Source: Aerococcus viridans (GTDB lineage Bacteria > Bacillota > Bacilli > Lactobacillales > Aerococcaceae). From it: a DNA stretch of 44,643 nucleotides. The DNA lies in contig NZ_PNHQ01000017.1 of the NCBI RefSeq assembly GCF_002871935.1, positions 1 through 44,643 on the forward strand. The letters are read 5' to 3'. This document shows positions 36,755 through 44,643 of this stretch, one piece after another. The notes below the pieces were generated by a model, which saw nothing but the letters and a program-made list of their open reading frames with translations, made no database searches and was not told where the DNA came from. How positions within the stretch are numbered: the first letter of the stretch is position 1; each line of letters starts with the position of its first letter. Made by a program: the position numbers and the translations under genes.

Positions 36755-36830
36755 AAAGGCGTTTTCACTATAATGAGACTATGAGTAGAAAAAATAAGCG
36801 CATTTCTAGCTAATTGAAGGGAGATTTACC

Positions 36831-38330
36831 ATGTTGTTTACAGAAGATGCCGGTTACTATGCACAGCAAGTGAAGATGCGAAAGGTGAAGGTATTAGATT
36901 TAGTGGACCAAGCCCTAGCGAATATTGAAGCGCTGAATCCTAGATTAAATGCCATTGTATATGTGCAAGCAAACGCTGCACGAGCTCAAGCGAAAGCATA
37001 CGATGCTTATTTAGATCAGTTGACGGAGGCGGAAGTGGACGACTTGCCTGACTTCTTTGGTGTCCCAACTCTGCTGAAAGATTTAGGGCAATATCAAGCT
37101 GGACATCTTACATCAAGCGGTGCCCATTTAACGAAAGATACGGCTATGCAAGTAACCGATTATTTCGTTGAAAATATCATTAAAGCTGGGTTTATCATCA
37201 TTGGTCGGACCAATGTACCGGAATTCGGTTTTAAAGGGATTAGTGATTCTAAAACTTTTGGTCCAGTAAACAATCCAATTGATTTAAACCGTAACTCGGG
37301 TGGGTCTAGTGGTGGTGCGGCTGCTGCTTTAAAAGCAGGTATTGTGCCCTTAGCCTTTGGATCAGATGGTGGCGGATCTATTCGTATTCCTGCTTCTTTC
37401 TCAGGTTTAATCGGGTTAAAACCATCTAGAGGGCGAGTAGCGGTTGGACCTGGAGCATATCGAGGCTGGCAAGGCGCGTCTGTCAATTTTGCCTTAACGA
37501 AAAGTGTGGATGATACCTGGACTTTATTACGAAATCTTCAAGTAGAGCAGTTAGAGGCACCATTCATCATGCCAACAATGAAAGAAACGAGCTTAAAACC
37601 CTTAAATAGACCTTTAAAGATTGGTTACATGGACCAATTAAACCCAAAGTGGCCATTAAATACGGATGCTAAAGCAGCCTTAAACCGAACGATACAAGCA
37701 CTAAGAAAACTAGGACATGAAGTTTTCAAAGTAACGGAACCTTTTGACAGAGCTGAAACCATGCGTAATTACTTTGTGATGAATAGTGTAGAAACAGCGG
37801 CAATGATGAAGGATATTGAACAAGTAAACGGGCGACCGGTCACCTTTTCAGATGTTGAACCGTTAACCTGGGCAATCTACCGAGCAGGCTTAAAGGTGCC
37901 TTCTTATCGCTATAGCCAATTATTAGCAGAATGGGACAAGTGGACGGCTCAGTCTGAAGCGATGTTTAAAGAAGATTTTGACCTATTACTCACACCAACG
38001 ACGAATGGTCCAGCACCTATCCATGGTCAGTTTAACCCAGATCAACTAAATGAAATCATCGAAAAGGAGAAACACTTTGATGATTACGAAATGGCCGACC
38101 AACAAGCCATTATCTGGGCGCATTTCGAGAAGAGTATCGCTCATATGCCTTATACCTCTTTAATCAACATGTTAGGCCAACCAGCTATTTCCTTACCCCT
38201 ATATAAAAATAAAGATCATTTACCAGTTGGCGTACAATTTATTGCGCAAAAAGGGAATGATTACTTACTATTACAATTAGCTAAACAATTTGAAGATCAA
38301 GAATTATTAGATACAGATATTGTCAAATGA
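36831..38330 (+). CDS. Amidase-signature family hydrolase
   Basis: A 499-residue amidase with the Ser-cisSer-Lys triad: Lys83 in TLLKDLG, cis-Ser159 in GGSSGGAAAA and nucleophile Ser183 in DGGGSIRIPASF. The signature resembles GatA, but there is no gatB or gatC adjacent and the C-terminal half (YRYSQLLAEWDKW, GQPAISLPLY) is that of stand-alone amidases. AAGGGAG precedes the ATG. It is a single-gene unit with its own terminator. The substrate is unknown. Confidence 0.9.
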   Translation: MLFTEDAGYYAQQVKMRKVKVLDLVDQALANIEALNPRLNAIVYVQANAARAQAKAYDAYLDQLTEAEVDDLPDFFGVPTLLKDLGQYQAGHLTSSGAHLTKDTAMQVTDYFVENIIKAGFIIIGRTNVPEFGFKGISDSKTFGPVNNPIDLNRNSGGSSGGAAAALKAGIVPLAFGSDGGGSIRIPASFSGLIGLKPSRGRVAVGPGAYRGWQGASVNFALTKSVDDTWTLLRNLQVEQLEAPFIMPTMKETSLKPLNRPLKIGYMDQLNPKWPLNTDAKAALNRTIQALRKLGHEVFKVTEPFDRAETMRNYFVMNSVETAAMMKDIEQVNGRPVTFSDVEPLTWAIYRAGLKVPSYRYSQLLAEWDKWTAQSEAMFKEDFDLLLTPTTNGPAPIHGQFNPDQLNEIIEKEKHFDDYEMADQQAIIWAHFEKSIAHMPYTSLINMLGQPAISLPLYKNKDHLPVGVQFIAQKGNDYLLLQLAKQFEDQELLDTDIVK

Positions 38331-38365
38331 TGAAAAAATATTAACATTTTAAATGCTGTTCATGA

Positions 38366-38401
38366 AGCGCTAGTCACTATTGATCTAGCGCTCTTTATTT
38401 T
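38366..38401 (+). terminator. Terminator of the amidase gene
   Basis: AGCGCTAG (38366-38373) pairs with CTAGCGCT (38385-38392), followed by CTTTATTTTT. Confidence 0.8.
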
Positions 38402-38462
38402 TGGGAGCAGGTTTACCATGATTTTTTAAAAATAAAAAACACTTGTTATTTTCTCATTATTT

Positions 38463-38480
38463 GTTAATATTCACATTAAC
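38463..38480. promoter_or_regulatory. Inverted repeat upstream of argH
   Basis: GTTAAT-attcac-ATTAAC. On the minus strand the segment reads TGTGAATATTAAC, similar to half an ArgR/AhrC box. It could be the argH arginine-repressor site; only one half resembles the consensus. Confidence 0.4.
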
Positions 38481-38531
38481 GATTACTAGAAAAGACAAAA
38501 AATTGTCCATATATTAAAGGAGTGTATTGCT

Positions 38532-39908
38532 ATGGCCATTTGGTCTAATAAATTTCATGAGGAAATGTCACAAGACGCATATCAATTCAACCAATCTATC
38601 CAAGTAGATTATCGTTTATTGGACGCTGACCTACGTGGTTCCAAAGCTCATGCCCAAATGCTAGGTCATCAAGGCATTCTTGATTTAGAAGAATCAGATA
38701 GCTTAGTGAAAGAGCTCGAACAAATGCGCCAAGACTATGCTGCAGGCACTTTAGCAGTCGATTTTACAACAGAAGATGTGCACTCATTCATAGAAGCAGA
38801 ATTAACCAACCGTTTAGGTACAATTGGGAAAAAAGTCCACACTGGCCGGTCACGTAATGACCAAGTAGCGACCGCTATGCGTATCTATGTGTTAGACGAA
38901 TTGCAAGATTTTATCAAGCACAGCCAAGCAGCGATTGAAGCTATTTTAACAAAGGCAGAAGGACATTTAGATACCATTATGCCTGGTTATACCCACCTGC
39001 AACGGGCTCAACCGATCACTTATGCGCATTATTTATTGGCTTACGCACAAATGTTTAGCCGTGATTTATCGCGATTTTCTGATCTTTATGATCGAGTAGC
39101 AGCTGACATGCCACTAGGTGCTGGCGCTTTAGCTACTTCAACTTACCCAATTGATCCATTTTATACAAATGATCAACTGGCAGGTTTTACTGCACCTTAT
39201 ATCAATTCTATTGATGCCGTATCGAATAATGATTATGCAATTGAATTTTTATCTGACCTGGCTATGATGTCTATGCATATGTCTCGTTATGCAGAAGAAA
39301 CGATTATGTGGTCTAGTCAGGAATTTCGTTTTATCAGCTTGAAAGACACTTTCTCAACAGGATCTTCGATTATGCCACAGAAGAAGAATGCCGATATCCA
39401 TGAATTGATGCGTGGGAAGACGGGCCGTGTCTACGGTAATCTGATGAGTGTATTGACGATTATGAAAGGCTTACCGCTAGCTTATAATAAAGACTTACAA
39501 GAAATTAAAGAGCAATTATTTGATGGGATTGACCATGTAAAAGCAATGTTAACCCTGTTACCAGGTATGCTAGAAGCAACAATTGTCAATAAAGATGTGA
39601 TGTACAAAGCATGTGGTACTGGCTTTTTAAATGCTACGGATTGTGCGGATTACTTAACGAACAAGGGGATGGCCTTTAGAGATGCCTACCAAGTATCTGG
39701 TGATTTAGTGGGTTATTGTACTGAAAACCGTAAGAGTTTGGAAGAATTAACCTTGGCTGAATACCAAGAATTCTCAGCATTATTTGACGCAGATATTTAC
39801 GATGCCATTGATTTGAAGAATTGTGTGTACCGTAGAAATGTTACCGGTGGCCCAGCACCAGAAGCTGTAACTGCTGCTATTGCAAGAGTTCGCGACATTA
39901 TCAAGTAA
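38532..39908 (+). CDS. argH: Argininosuccinate lyase
   Basis: Last step of arginine synthesis: argininosuccinate to arginine and fumarate. The 458-residue protein of the fumarase/aspartase superfamily has HTGRSRNDQVATAMR (about 103-117), the HTHLQRAQP-type YTHLQRAQPITYAHY and the flexible signature loop GSSIMPQKKN (about 277-286) with the catalytic Ser. AAAGGAG lies about 9 nt before the ATG. In this window argH comes before argG and is separated from it by T-boxes and a transporter gene, the reverse of the common argGH pair. Confidence 0.96.
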   Translation: MAIWSNKFHEEMSQDAYQFNQSIQVDYRLLDADLRGSKAHAQMLGHQGILDLEESDSLVKELEQMRQDYAAGTLAVDFTTEDVHSFIEAELTNRLGTIGKKVHTGRSRNDQVATAMRIYVLDELQDFIKHSQAAIEAILTKAEGHLDTIMPGYTHLQRAQPITYAHYLLAYAQMFSRDLSRFSDLYDRVAADMPLGAGALATSTYPIDPFYTNDQLAGFTAPYINSIDAVSNNDYAIEFLSDLAMMSMHMSRYAEETIMWSSQEFRFISLKDTFSTGSSIMPQKKNADIHELMRGKTGRVYGNLMSVLTIMKGLPLAYNKDLQEIKEQLFDGIDHVKAMLTLLPGMLEATIVNKDVMYKACGTGFLNATDCADYLTNKGMAFRDAYQVSGDLVGYCTENRKSLEELTLAEYQEFSALFDADIYDAIDLKNCVYRRNVTGGPAPEAVTAAIARVRDIIK

Positions 39909-39944
39909 TTTAATTTTATATAAAAAGATTTTTTGCTTTTGAGG

Positions 39945-39973
39945 TTGACTTTCTAAAGTTTACAGATTAGAAT
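39945..39973 (+). promoter_or_regulatory. Promoter of the T-box leader
   Basis: TTGACT (39945-39950), a 17-nt spacer and TAGAAT (39968-39973). A weak AT-rich hairpin with a T7 run (40008-40027) lies between it and the T-box and may terminate argH readthrough instead. Confidence 0.55.
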
Positions 39974-40054
39974 GATTAAAAGAAAATGATAAAAACTTAA
40001 ACAAACAATGATAGATATCATTTTTTTATGAGAATAGCATATGGAATCATAGAA

Positions 40055-40272
40055 GCAAAGAGTAGCAAGTTTACTGTCCAAAGCGAGTAGACGATTGGTG
40101 GAAGGTCTATGTCAGGAGAATTGTGAACCGCATTGCTGAGATAGTTGGGTGAAAATGAGATAGCTCAACTCGTTAGACGCGTTAAGTCTTCAAGCGTTGA
40201 TGTATTTTTGTCAACAGTAGAGTGGTACCGTGGATATTAACCGCCTCTTCATTTGAAGGGGCGGATTTTTTT
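40055..40272 (+). promoter_or_regulatory. T-box riboswitch 1 (specifier CGC, arginine)
   Basis: Senses uncharged tRNA by base pairing. The antiterminator signature AGAGTGGTACCGTGG is at 40219-40233. The Stem I base is AGCAA (40063-40067) with TTGCT (40133-40137); the distal loop is GATTGGTGGAAG. On the 3' side of the specifier loop GAAC-CGC-A places CGC at 40129-40131, an arginine codon. The terminator CCGCCTCTTC/GAAGGGGCGG with T7 is at 40241-40272. The arginine reading fits the downstream transporter and argG genes. Confidence 0.85.
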
Positions 40273-40274
40273 AT

Positions 40275-40488
40275 TTTCCAAACCAACAAATGAATGCTTG
40301 TGGTAAACCGTCAGATCATACTGACGTCTTGAGAAATGGTGCAAAGCTATTGTTCCTTTATCATCTGTGTCGTGATATCTTGATCACCATACGAATGATT
40401 TTGGGAAATGTTTAGACAAAAATCACAACAGTAGAGTGGTACCGTGGATTATAGTCCGCCTCTTCTTATAGGAGAGGTGGGCTTTTTT
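40275..40488 (+). promoter_or_regulatory. T-box riboswitch 2 (specifier uncertain)
   Basis: A second copy of AGAGTGGTACCGTGG is at 40433-40447, with its own terminator (CCGCCTCT...AGAGGTGG and T6, 40456-40488). Upstream, AATGGTGCAAAGC resembles a Stem I distal loop and a CGTCAG/CTGACG hairpin is present, but a complete Stem I is not clear. GATC-ACC-A near 40381-40388 could be a specifier (threonine, or histidine in another register). It may be partly degenerate. Confidence 0.7.
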
Positions 40489-40515
40489 GTAGGGGAATCT
40501 AGGAGGATGAAGAAA

Positions 40516-42060
40516 ATGTTTAGTCAGGTGAGTAAAGAAAAATCAACAGGATGGCAGTTGAAAGGGTTAAATTGGATGGTTGTATTGGCTGTCTTGTTAG
40601 GCCTCGTTTTACCAGTAAAAAGTGTTTCGGCATCTTCCTGGACAGGACCGGAGGCAGCAGCTGAAGTTGAAGGTGAAGATACCTTATTAACAGAGATTCA
40701 AGAACGTGGCGTTCTTAGAATGGGGACAGCATCAGGCTATTCACCATACGAGTTTACGGTTTTACAAGACGGGAAAAATGTTGTAGTAGGGATTGACGTT
40801 TTCTTGGGCCAACATATCGCAGACCAATTAGGTGTTGAACTTGAAGTCGTGGATATGGAGTTTGGTTCCCTAATTGCTTCACTGGAAACAGGCGGTATCG
40901 ATATGATTATTGCTGGTATGGGGGCAACTGAGGAACGTGATCAATCCATTGACTTCTCAAATGCTTATGAATTATCTGGTCAATCGATTGTGATTCGTAA
41001 GGGTGAAGAAGATGACATTCTTGACTATACCTCTTTTGAAAATGGTGAACATACCATTTCAGTTTCAGAAGCAACATTACAAGAAGGTTATGTAAGAGAC
41101 CATTTTGAAAATCCTGACTTATTGATCATGCGGAAATCTGCTGATGCGATTGCAGCCTTAATTTCAGGGCAAGCCGATGGCGTACTATTAGATGACGCAG
41201 TTGCCGGTGCTAATGCAGCAGAGAATGAAGGATTAACTGTAATTGATTCAAAACTAGATGGTTTAGTTGAAGACCAAGGGAAATCGATTGGAATTCCAGA
41301 AAACCAGCCATCCTTACAAAATGCAATCAATGATATTTTGGTAGATGTGGATAACCAAGGGTTGATAGAAACCTGGACGGAAGCCTCATTTGATATTATC
41401 GCTGGTGAAAATGCGGGGACAGGTTGGACAATCTATTGGCCTTACTTCTGGGATGGGATTAAAACAACCTTAATTATCGCAGCTGTATCCATTTTCTTCG
41501 GGATGATTTTAGGGATATTCTTAGCCCTTATGCGCTTAACCAATAACCCAGTCTTAAAATTCATTGCAACAGCATACATTGAATTTGTTCGTGGAACACC
41601 GTTGATGATCCAAGTGTTATTCATGTTCCTAGGTGTAGGGGCAATATTTGGCTGGTCGACAATGACTGCAGGTTTGGTGTCGGTGTCTATGAACTCAGGT
41701 GCTTATATTGCGGAGATTATCCGTGGTGGTATTCAATCAGTCGATAAGGGGCAAGCAGAAGCCGCACGTTCGCTTGGACTTGGTTACTGGCAAACGATGC
41801 GGAAGGTGATTTTTCCACAATCTTTAAGATCTATCTGGCCATCATTGGGGAATGAATTCATTACCTTGATTAAGGAATCATCTATTGTATCCACGATTGG
41901 GGTAGCAGAATTAACCTTCCAAACACGGGCGGTAACAAGTATTACCTACCAAGCAGTTGTACCCTTATTTATCTCTATGATTATTTACTTCATTATGACT
42001 TATGCTTTATCGCAAGTTTTAAATGTATATGAAAGAAAAATGAATCAAAAATACGCATAA
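40516..42060 (+). CDS. Amino-acid ABC transporter, fused binding protein and permease
   Basis: A 514-residue polar amino acid importer subunit (HAAT family). Residues 1-40 form a signal sequence (LAVLLGLVLPVKSVSAS); 55-285 a type II solute-binding domain (GVLRMGTASGYSPYEF, DMIIAGMGATEERDQ); 305-512 a HisM-type permease with five helices and the EAA loop EAARSLGLGYWQTM. AGGAGG lies 9 nt before ATG 40516; upstream codons overlap a T-box terminator. The arginine T-box and argG behind it (29 nt) suggest arginine or a precursor as ligand. No ATPase gene is adjacent, which is unusual; it must use an ATPase encoded elsewhere. Confidence 0.92.
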   Translation: MFSQVSKEKSTGWQLKGLNWMVVLAVLLGLVLPVKSVSASSWTGPEAAAEVEGEDTLLTEIQERGVLRMGTASGYSPYEFTVLQDGKNVVVGIDVFLGQHIADQLGVELEVVDMEFGSLIASLETGGIDMIIAGMGATEERDQSIDFSNAYELSGQSIVIRKGEEDDILDYTSFENGEHTISVSEATLQEGYVRDHFENPDLLIMRKSADAIAALISGQADGVLLDDAVAGANAAENEGLTVIDSKLDGLVEDQGKSIGIPENQPSLQNAINDILVDVDNQGLIETWTEASFDIIAGENAGTGWTIYWPYFWDGIKTTLIIAAVSIFFGMILGIFLALMRLTNNPVLKFIATAYIEFVRGTPLMIQVLFMFLGVGAIFGWSTMTAGLVSVSMNSGAYIAEIIRGGIQSVDKGQAEAARSLGLGYWQTMRKVIFPQSLRSIWPSLGNEFITLIKESSIVSTIGVAELTFQTRAVTSITYQAVVPLFISMIIYFIMTYALSQVLNVYERKMNQKYA

Positions 42061-42089
42061 AATTGATATAAAATTAGGAGGAATTATTT

Positions 42090-43379
42090 ATGGCAAAAGC
42101 AAATAAAGAAATTAAAAAGGTTTTATTAGCATACTCAGGTGGTTTAGATACTTCAGTAATCATTCCTTGGTTAAAAGAAAACTATAATAACTGTGAAGTT
42201 ATCGGGATGACAGGGAATGTTGGTCAAGAAGAGGACTTTGAATATTTAAAAGAAAAAGCTGTTGCTTGTGGCGCAACAAAATTATATGTTGAAGATTTGC
42301 GTGAAGAATTCATTAGCGATTATATCTTCCCAGCGATTCAAGCTGGCGCAAAATATGAGTCAACTTACTTACTAGGAACGGCTTATGCACGTCCATTAAT
42401 TGCGAAACGTATGGTAGAAATCGCCCATTTAGAAGGTTGTGACGCTATTGTTCATGGTTGTACAGGAAAAGGGAATGACCAAGTACGTTTTGAATTAGGT
42501 ATTCGTGAGTTCGATCCAACAATGACCATTATTGCTCCTTGGCGTGAATGGGATATTGTTTCTCGTGAACAAGCCTTTGACTATGCTGAAGCACATAATG
42601 TCCCATTACCAATTACACGTGAAACAAACTATTCTAAAGATGAAAACTTATTCCATTTATCCCATGAAGGATTAGACTTAGAAGATCCAACCAATAAACC
42701 AAACTATGAAAGTATCTTAGAATTAGGTGTATCACCACAATCAGCGCCAGACCAAGAGGTTGAAGTTACAGTAACCTTTGAAGCAGGTATCCCGATAGCC
42801 GTAAACGGGGAAAAATTAGACCCAATTGCTTTGGTTGAAAAGCTAAATAAAATTGGTGGGGCCAATGGTATTGGTATTCTAGATGTAGTAGAAAACCGTT
42901 TAGTAGGGATGAAATCACGTGGTGTATATGAAACACCAGGTGGGACCATCCTTTATCATGCACATGAAAAATTAGAGCAAATTACTTTAGACCGTGACAC
43001 ACAACATTACAAACAAGGGGTAGCCTTGAAATATGCAGACCTAGTCTATAACGGTTTATGGTTCTCACCATTACGTAAAGCTTTACAAGTCTTTGTAGAT
43101 GAAACCCAAAAAACAGTAACCGGTTCCGTGACAATGGTATTGTATAAAGGAAATATCATTGATGCAGGTATGACCAGTCCTTATTCATTATATTCAGATG
43201 AATTGGCAACATTTGGTGAAGATGATATCTATAACCAAAATGATGCGGAAGGCTTTATCAAACTATTTGGCTTACCACAATCAGCTCGTAAGATGGCTGA
43301 ACAAATCTGGGAAAAAGGGGAAACAACTGAACCAGGAGCCTTTACGGATGTCGCAAGAAACAACGAATGGTTAAGATAA
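42090..43379 (+). CDS. argG: Argininosuccinate synthase
   Basis: Joins citrulline and aspartate with ATP to give argininosuccinate, in the cytosol. The N-terminal PP-loop [11 protein letters not shown] (14-24) binds [16 protein letters not shown] is the citrulline/aspartate region; GLDLEDP follows. Its 429 residues exceed the common 400. AGGAGGAA precedes the ATG. It is the second gene of a T-box-controlled operon with the transporter. Confidence 0.96.
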   Translation: MAKANKEIKKVLLAYSGGLDTSVIIPWLKENYNNCEVIGMTGNVGQEEDFEYLKEKAVACGATKLYVEDLREEFISDYIFPAIQAGAKYESTYLLGTAYARPLIAKRMVEIAHLEGCDAIVHGCTGKGNDQVRFELGIREFDPTMTIIAPWREWDIVSREQAFDYAEAHNVPLPITRETNYSKDENLFHLSHEGLDLEDPTNKPNYESILELGVSPQSAPDQEVEVTVTFEAGIPIAVNGEKLDPIALVEKLNKIGGANGIGILDVVENRLVGMKSRGVYETPGGTILYHAHEKLEQITLDRDTQHYKQGVALKYADLVYNGLWFSPLRKALQVFVDETQKTVTGSVTMVLYKGNIIDAGMTSPYSLYSDELATFGEDDIYNQNDAEGFIKLFGLPQSARKMAEQIWEKGETTEPGAFTDVARNNEWLR

Positions 43380-43576
43380 TTTATTTAAATAAAAAGTGTA
43401 ACTCACAATGCCATTCAAGGTGTTATGCATTAAAAAGAAGGTGAGACAAAAGGTTTTTAGAATTGACGTACTGGACCAAAAGACGAACAATAATGAAATA
43501 TTATTGGAGACATTTGGGCAGTATCGGACAATGCGGACATTTGGAACCCAATTATGAACGTTCTTATATCGCAAAG

Positions 43577-43612
43577 AGAGGCTGAGACTTGATTAGTCCC
43601 AGCCTCTTTTTA
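43577..43612 (+). terminator. Terminator downstream of argG
   Basis: AGAGGCTGAGACT pairs with AGTCCCAGCCTCT (one mismatch) around a short loop, followed by TTTTATT. Confidence 0.88.
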
Positions 43613-43824
43613 TTATATACAAGTAAATGACTGATAAAAAAACTTTCTGAGCGTGGTATCGCGGGAATAGAACTTTTATTGATTACTTCAGAAGACTATC
43701 TTAAACAAACGAAATAAGTAAAATACAATTAATGTATTGTTATAAAAAACATTTTGATTTTATGAACTTACATTTTGTAAGTTAAAATCCTATTATAGTG
43801 GGCATCTTCGTAACACAAGGGTAA

Positions 43825-43875
43825 TAAAGCTTCATTTTACAATGAAAAAAATGGGTATGCGAAGCTTTAATTTTT
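43825..43875 (+). terminator. Hairpin with T tract upstream of the FMN reductase gene
   Basis: TAAAGCTTC (43825-43833) pairs perfectly with GAAGCTTTA (43861-43869), with ATTTTTG behind. It ends just where the next promoter begins, insulating it. Confidence 0.6.
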
Positions 43876-43902
43876 GATATTTCGAATTCGAGGTGTTATG
43901 AT
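43874..43902 (+). promoter_or_regulatory. FMN reductase promoter with a palindrome in the spacer
   Basis: TTGATA (43874-43879), a 17-nt spacer and TATGAT (43897-43902). The spacer contains the perfect 10-bp palindrome TCGAATTCGA (43882-43891), a possible regulator site. Confidence 0.6.
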
Positions 43903-43952
43903 ATATTTTGTAAAATAAAAAATTAAGAACATTTGAAAAGGAGATTTTTAAT

Positions 43953-44501
43953 ATGACAAAATATGGTGTAGTAGTAGGCTCTATTCGTCAAAACTCTTTA
44001 TCTGAAGGCGTAGCGAAAGCAATCGTTGCAGGTTTACCTGAAGGTTCAGAAGTGAACTTCCTAGAAATCGCAAACTTACCGCTATATAACCAAGACTTAG
44101 ATACCAATTCTCCAGCAGAATATGAAGAATTCCGTGCACAAGTTGCTGCTCAAGATGCCATCATCTTTGTAACGCCAGAACACAACCGTAACATTCCAGC
44201 CGCTTTGAAAAATGCTTTAGATGTTGCTTCTCGTCCATGGGGTCAAAATGTATGGGCTGGTAAACCTGCATTAGTCGCTTCTCAATCCATTTCTGGTATT
44301 GCGGGTACTTTAGCACACCACTCATTACGTCAATCATTAGTATTCTTAGACTTACACACTATGGCGCAACCAGAACTTTACATCAACACATCTGAAACTT
44401 CTGACATGGAGACTGGTGAAGTAACTAACGAAGACTCTAAACAATTCTTAGCAAACGCAGGTGCGCAATTCGCTGAATACGCAGCTAAGTTTATTGACTA
44501 A
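43953..44501 (+). CDS. NADPH-dependent FMN reductase family protein
   Basis: A flavodoxin-fold oxidoreductase of 182 residues, probably reducing FMN, quinones, azo or chromate compounds with NAD(P)H. The FMN phosphate loop is GSIRQNSLSEG (9-19) and the second flavin contact is TPEHNRNIPAALKNALD (about 77-93). AAAGGAG lies 8 nt upstream of the ATG. A single-gene unit with its own promoter and terminator. The physiological acceptor is not shown. Confidence 0.92.
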   Translation: MTKYGVVVGSIRQNSLSEGVAKAIVAGLPEGSEVNFLEIANLPLYNQDLDTNSPAEYEEFRAQVAAQDAIIFVTPEHNRNIPAALKNALDVASRPWGQNVWAGKPALVASQSISGIAGTLAHHSLRQSLVFLDLHTMAQPELYINTSETSDMETGEVTNEDSKQFLANAGAQFAEYAAKFID

Positions 44502-44523
44502 TTCATCTAAATAGATAAAAGGA

Positions 44524-44558
44524 AGAGAATTTGATATTTATGTCAGATTCTCTTTTTT
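44524..44558 (+). terminator. Terminator of the FMN reductase gene
   Basis: AGAGAATTTGA pairs with TCAGATTCTCT (one internal mismatch) around a short loop, followed by TTTTTT. A group II intron is inserted directly after it. Confidence 0.85.
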
Positions 44559-44559
44559 G

Positions 44560-44643
44560 GTGCGCCCGGCATGGGCGCTAACTTGGTGGTGAAAGTCCAC
44601 TACAGGCCTGGCAGTAGGAACTGTTAGCTAATGGCAAGGGTGT
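44560..44643 (+). mobile_element. Group IIC intron, 5' end (runs out of the window)
   Basis: The RNA begins GTGCGCCCGGCATGGGCGC and continues with GGTGGTGAAAGTCC, GCAGTAGGAACTGTTAGC and GGCAAGGGTGT. This tracks the start of domain I of the Oceanobacillus iheyensis group IIC intron as I know it. The insertion point directly behind the T-run of an intrinsic terminator is the hallmark of the class. Domains II-VI and the reverse transcriptase gene would lie beyond the end of the window. Confidence 0.9.

Larger units (their letters stand above)
43380..43952. other. 573-bp gap between argG and the FMN reductase gene
   Basis: It holds the argG terminator, another hairpin and the next promoter (listed separately). 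The stretch 43436-43575 has no frame with a ribosome binding site and carries ACATTTGG twice (near 43508 and 43537). It may be a decayed intergenic repeat; I cannot name it. Confidence 0.5.

Noticed and set aside
40444..40515. Extra 24 codons at the start of the ABC transporter gene
   Set aside because: They overlap the second T-box antiterminator and its terminator; AGGAGG supports 40516.

Overview
The window is low-GC Firmicute DNA, most likely from a member of the Lactobacillales such as Aerococcus or a close relative. The genus is inference. The basis is the AT-rich sequence, strong AGGAGG-type ribosome binding sites, cre (CcpA) sites, Rex, a CIRCE element, T-boxes, a trehalose PTS with TreR, and a V-type ATPase whose gene order and proteolipid ligands resemble the Enterococcus hirae sodium pump.

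Layout. 1-2172 holds a partial divergent gene, prephenate dehydratase and a nucleoside hydrolase. 2215-7440 is a trehalose region: treR, a lipoprotein, a doubtful small membrane gene, and treP-treA on the opposite strand, whose promoter carries a cre and a TreR-type operator. 7588-8115 is tadA. 8234-16801 is a nine-gene V-ATPase operon (F-I-K-E-C-G-A-B-D). 16806-17043 holds two tandem copies of a strongly base-paired 119-nt element, followed by the operon terminator and the SRP RNA gene. 17568-18269 is a membrane protein whose leader has mutually exclusive helices and a terminator next to its ribosome binding site. 18551-21444 is an AT-rich restriction-modification pair.

21628-31122 is a metabolic island: a TRAP carboxylate transporter (minus strand, cre-controlled), a quinone oxidoreductase, a 2-keto-4-pentenoate-hydratase-like enzyme, a metallo-beta-lactamase-fold hydrolase and a thiolase (minus strand), and a cupin with a HpcH/HpaI aldolase. 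The thiolase is preceded by an attenuator-like leader: a promoter, a 35-residue leader peptide with six consecutive TTA leucine codons, and an intrinsic terminator. This is the most striking observation in the window.

31194-38330 holds an ABC-F ATPase, rex with its own Rex-type operator, a small membrane protein, groES-groEL under CIRCE, and an amidase. 38532-43379 is an arginine region: argH, tandem T-box elements (the first reads as CGC, arginine), a fused binding-protein/permease, and argG. The window ends with an FMN reductase gene, its terminator, and the 5' end of a group IIC intron inserted directly behind that terminator.
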